DNA of 13,291 bases from Eisenbergiella sp900555195. GTDB lineage: Bacteria > Bacillota > Clostridia > Lachnospirales > Lachnospiraceae. Below the pieces are notes generated by a model, which searched no databases, was not told the origin of the DNA, and saw only the letters and a list, made by a program, of their open reading frames with translations. The DNA lies in assembly GCA_902492555.1 (NCBI GenBank), contig CABUMH010000111.1, positions 1 through 13,291 on the forward strand, given 5' to 3'. This document shows, piece by piece, positions 13,151 to 13,291 of this stretch. A program made the position numbers and the translations under genes. Numbering within the stretch: the stretch's first letter is position 1; each line of letters starts with the position of its first letter.

Positions 13151-13169
13151 TCTGACGCATTTGGTCAGA
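13151..13169. promoter_or_regulatory. Palindrome at the predicted start of the SEC-C transcript
   Basis: TCTGAC - GCATTTG - GTCAGA forms a 6-bp inverted repeat, extendable to seven (TTCTGAC/GTCAGAA). It covers the first 20 bases of the predicted transcript, a natural place for a repressor operator or a 5'-end hairpin. Confidence 0.4.
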
Positions 13170-13177
13170 ATATAGTA

Positions 13178-13206
13178 AGTATATAACAAAAAAGCAATAA
13201 AGTCCA
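13178..13206 (-). promoter_or_regulatory. Promoter for the SEC-C / C_GCAxxG / Crp-Fnr transcript
   Basis: On the minus strand the -35 is TGGACT (13206-13201), the spacer 17 bases and the -10 TATACT (13183-13178). Transcription would start near 13171, giving a leader of about 64 bases. An overlapping alternative (TTGCTT, 17 bases, TATATT) has a worse -35. Confidence 0.5.
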
Positions 13207-13291
13207 TATGTTTTGGCCGCGTCATGCCCTCGTGTGGTTACTACTCAGCCTTCCTCCAAAAAAGTGCTGAAAATTTTTATCCGAAATAAAG

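Overview
This window reads as a chromosomal segment of an anaerobic fermentative Firmicute, most likely a Lachnospiraceae-type Clostridium relative. The reasons are moderate GC content, strong AGGAGG-type ribosome binding sites, a single-chain clostridial pyruvate:ferredoxin oxidoreductase, a group B type [FeFe] hydrogenase, and a SEC-C / C_GCAxxG_C_C / Crp-Fnr / thioredoxin neighbourhood. Genus and species cannot be fixed from the sequence alone. Ten protein genes are supported, nine on the minus strand and one (a LysR regulator) on the plus strand. No tRNA, rRNA, transposase or CRISPR array was seen.

Layout by coordinate. 69-1781 (-) is a GT39-like polytopic membrane glycosyltransferase with its own good promoter. 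1782-2245 is noncoding and holds that promoter, a cluster of hairpins, a strong terminator for the hydrogenase and a 17-bp tandem repeat. 2246-3703 (-) is the [FeFe] hydrogenase. 3704-4115 is an unusually palindrome-rich noncoding stretch. 4116-7649 (-) is PFOR (nifJ). 7650-7953 is a divergent regulatory region with several palindromes. 7954-8862 (+) is the LysR regulator. A 14-bp stem hairpin at 8912-8951 separates lysR from the convergent operon trxA - rhodanese - CoA-disulfide reductase/rhodanese (11307 down to 8967), whose genes overlap by ATGA at both junctions. Upstream of it are Crp/Fnr (12094-11423), a C_GCAxxG_C_C redox protein (12599-12126) and a SEC-C protein (13107-12601), closely packed and probably one transcript.

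How the genes fit together. PFOR oxidises pyruvate to acetyl-CoA and CO2 and reduces ferredoxin. The neighbouring hydrogenase is a natural outlet for those electrons as H2. The lysR gene diverges from PFOR and is the obvious candidate regulator of it. The right half looks like a thiol/persulfide redox module: a thioredoxin, a lone rhodanese and a CoADR-rhodanese fusion of the NADH-dependent per/polysulfide reductase type, preceded by a Crp/Fnr gene and a four-cysteine putative redox protein. An inverted repeat centred at about -41 of the predicted trxA promoter is a candidate site for the adjacent Crp/Fnr protein.

No clearly novel protein system is visible. The least explained sequence is noncoding: the chain of hairpins between PFOR and the hydrogenase (3800-4103), the 17-bp tandem repeat that overlaps the hydrogenase stop codon, and the hairpin cluster at 1955-2027.
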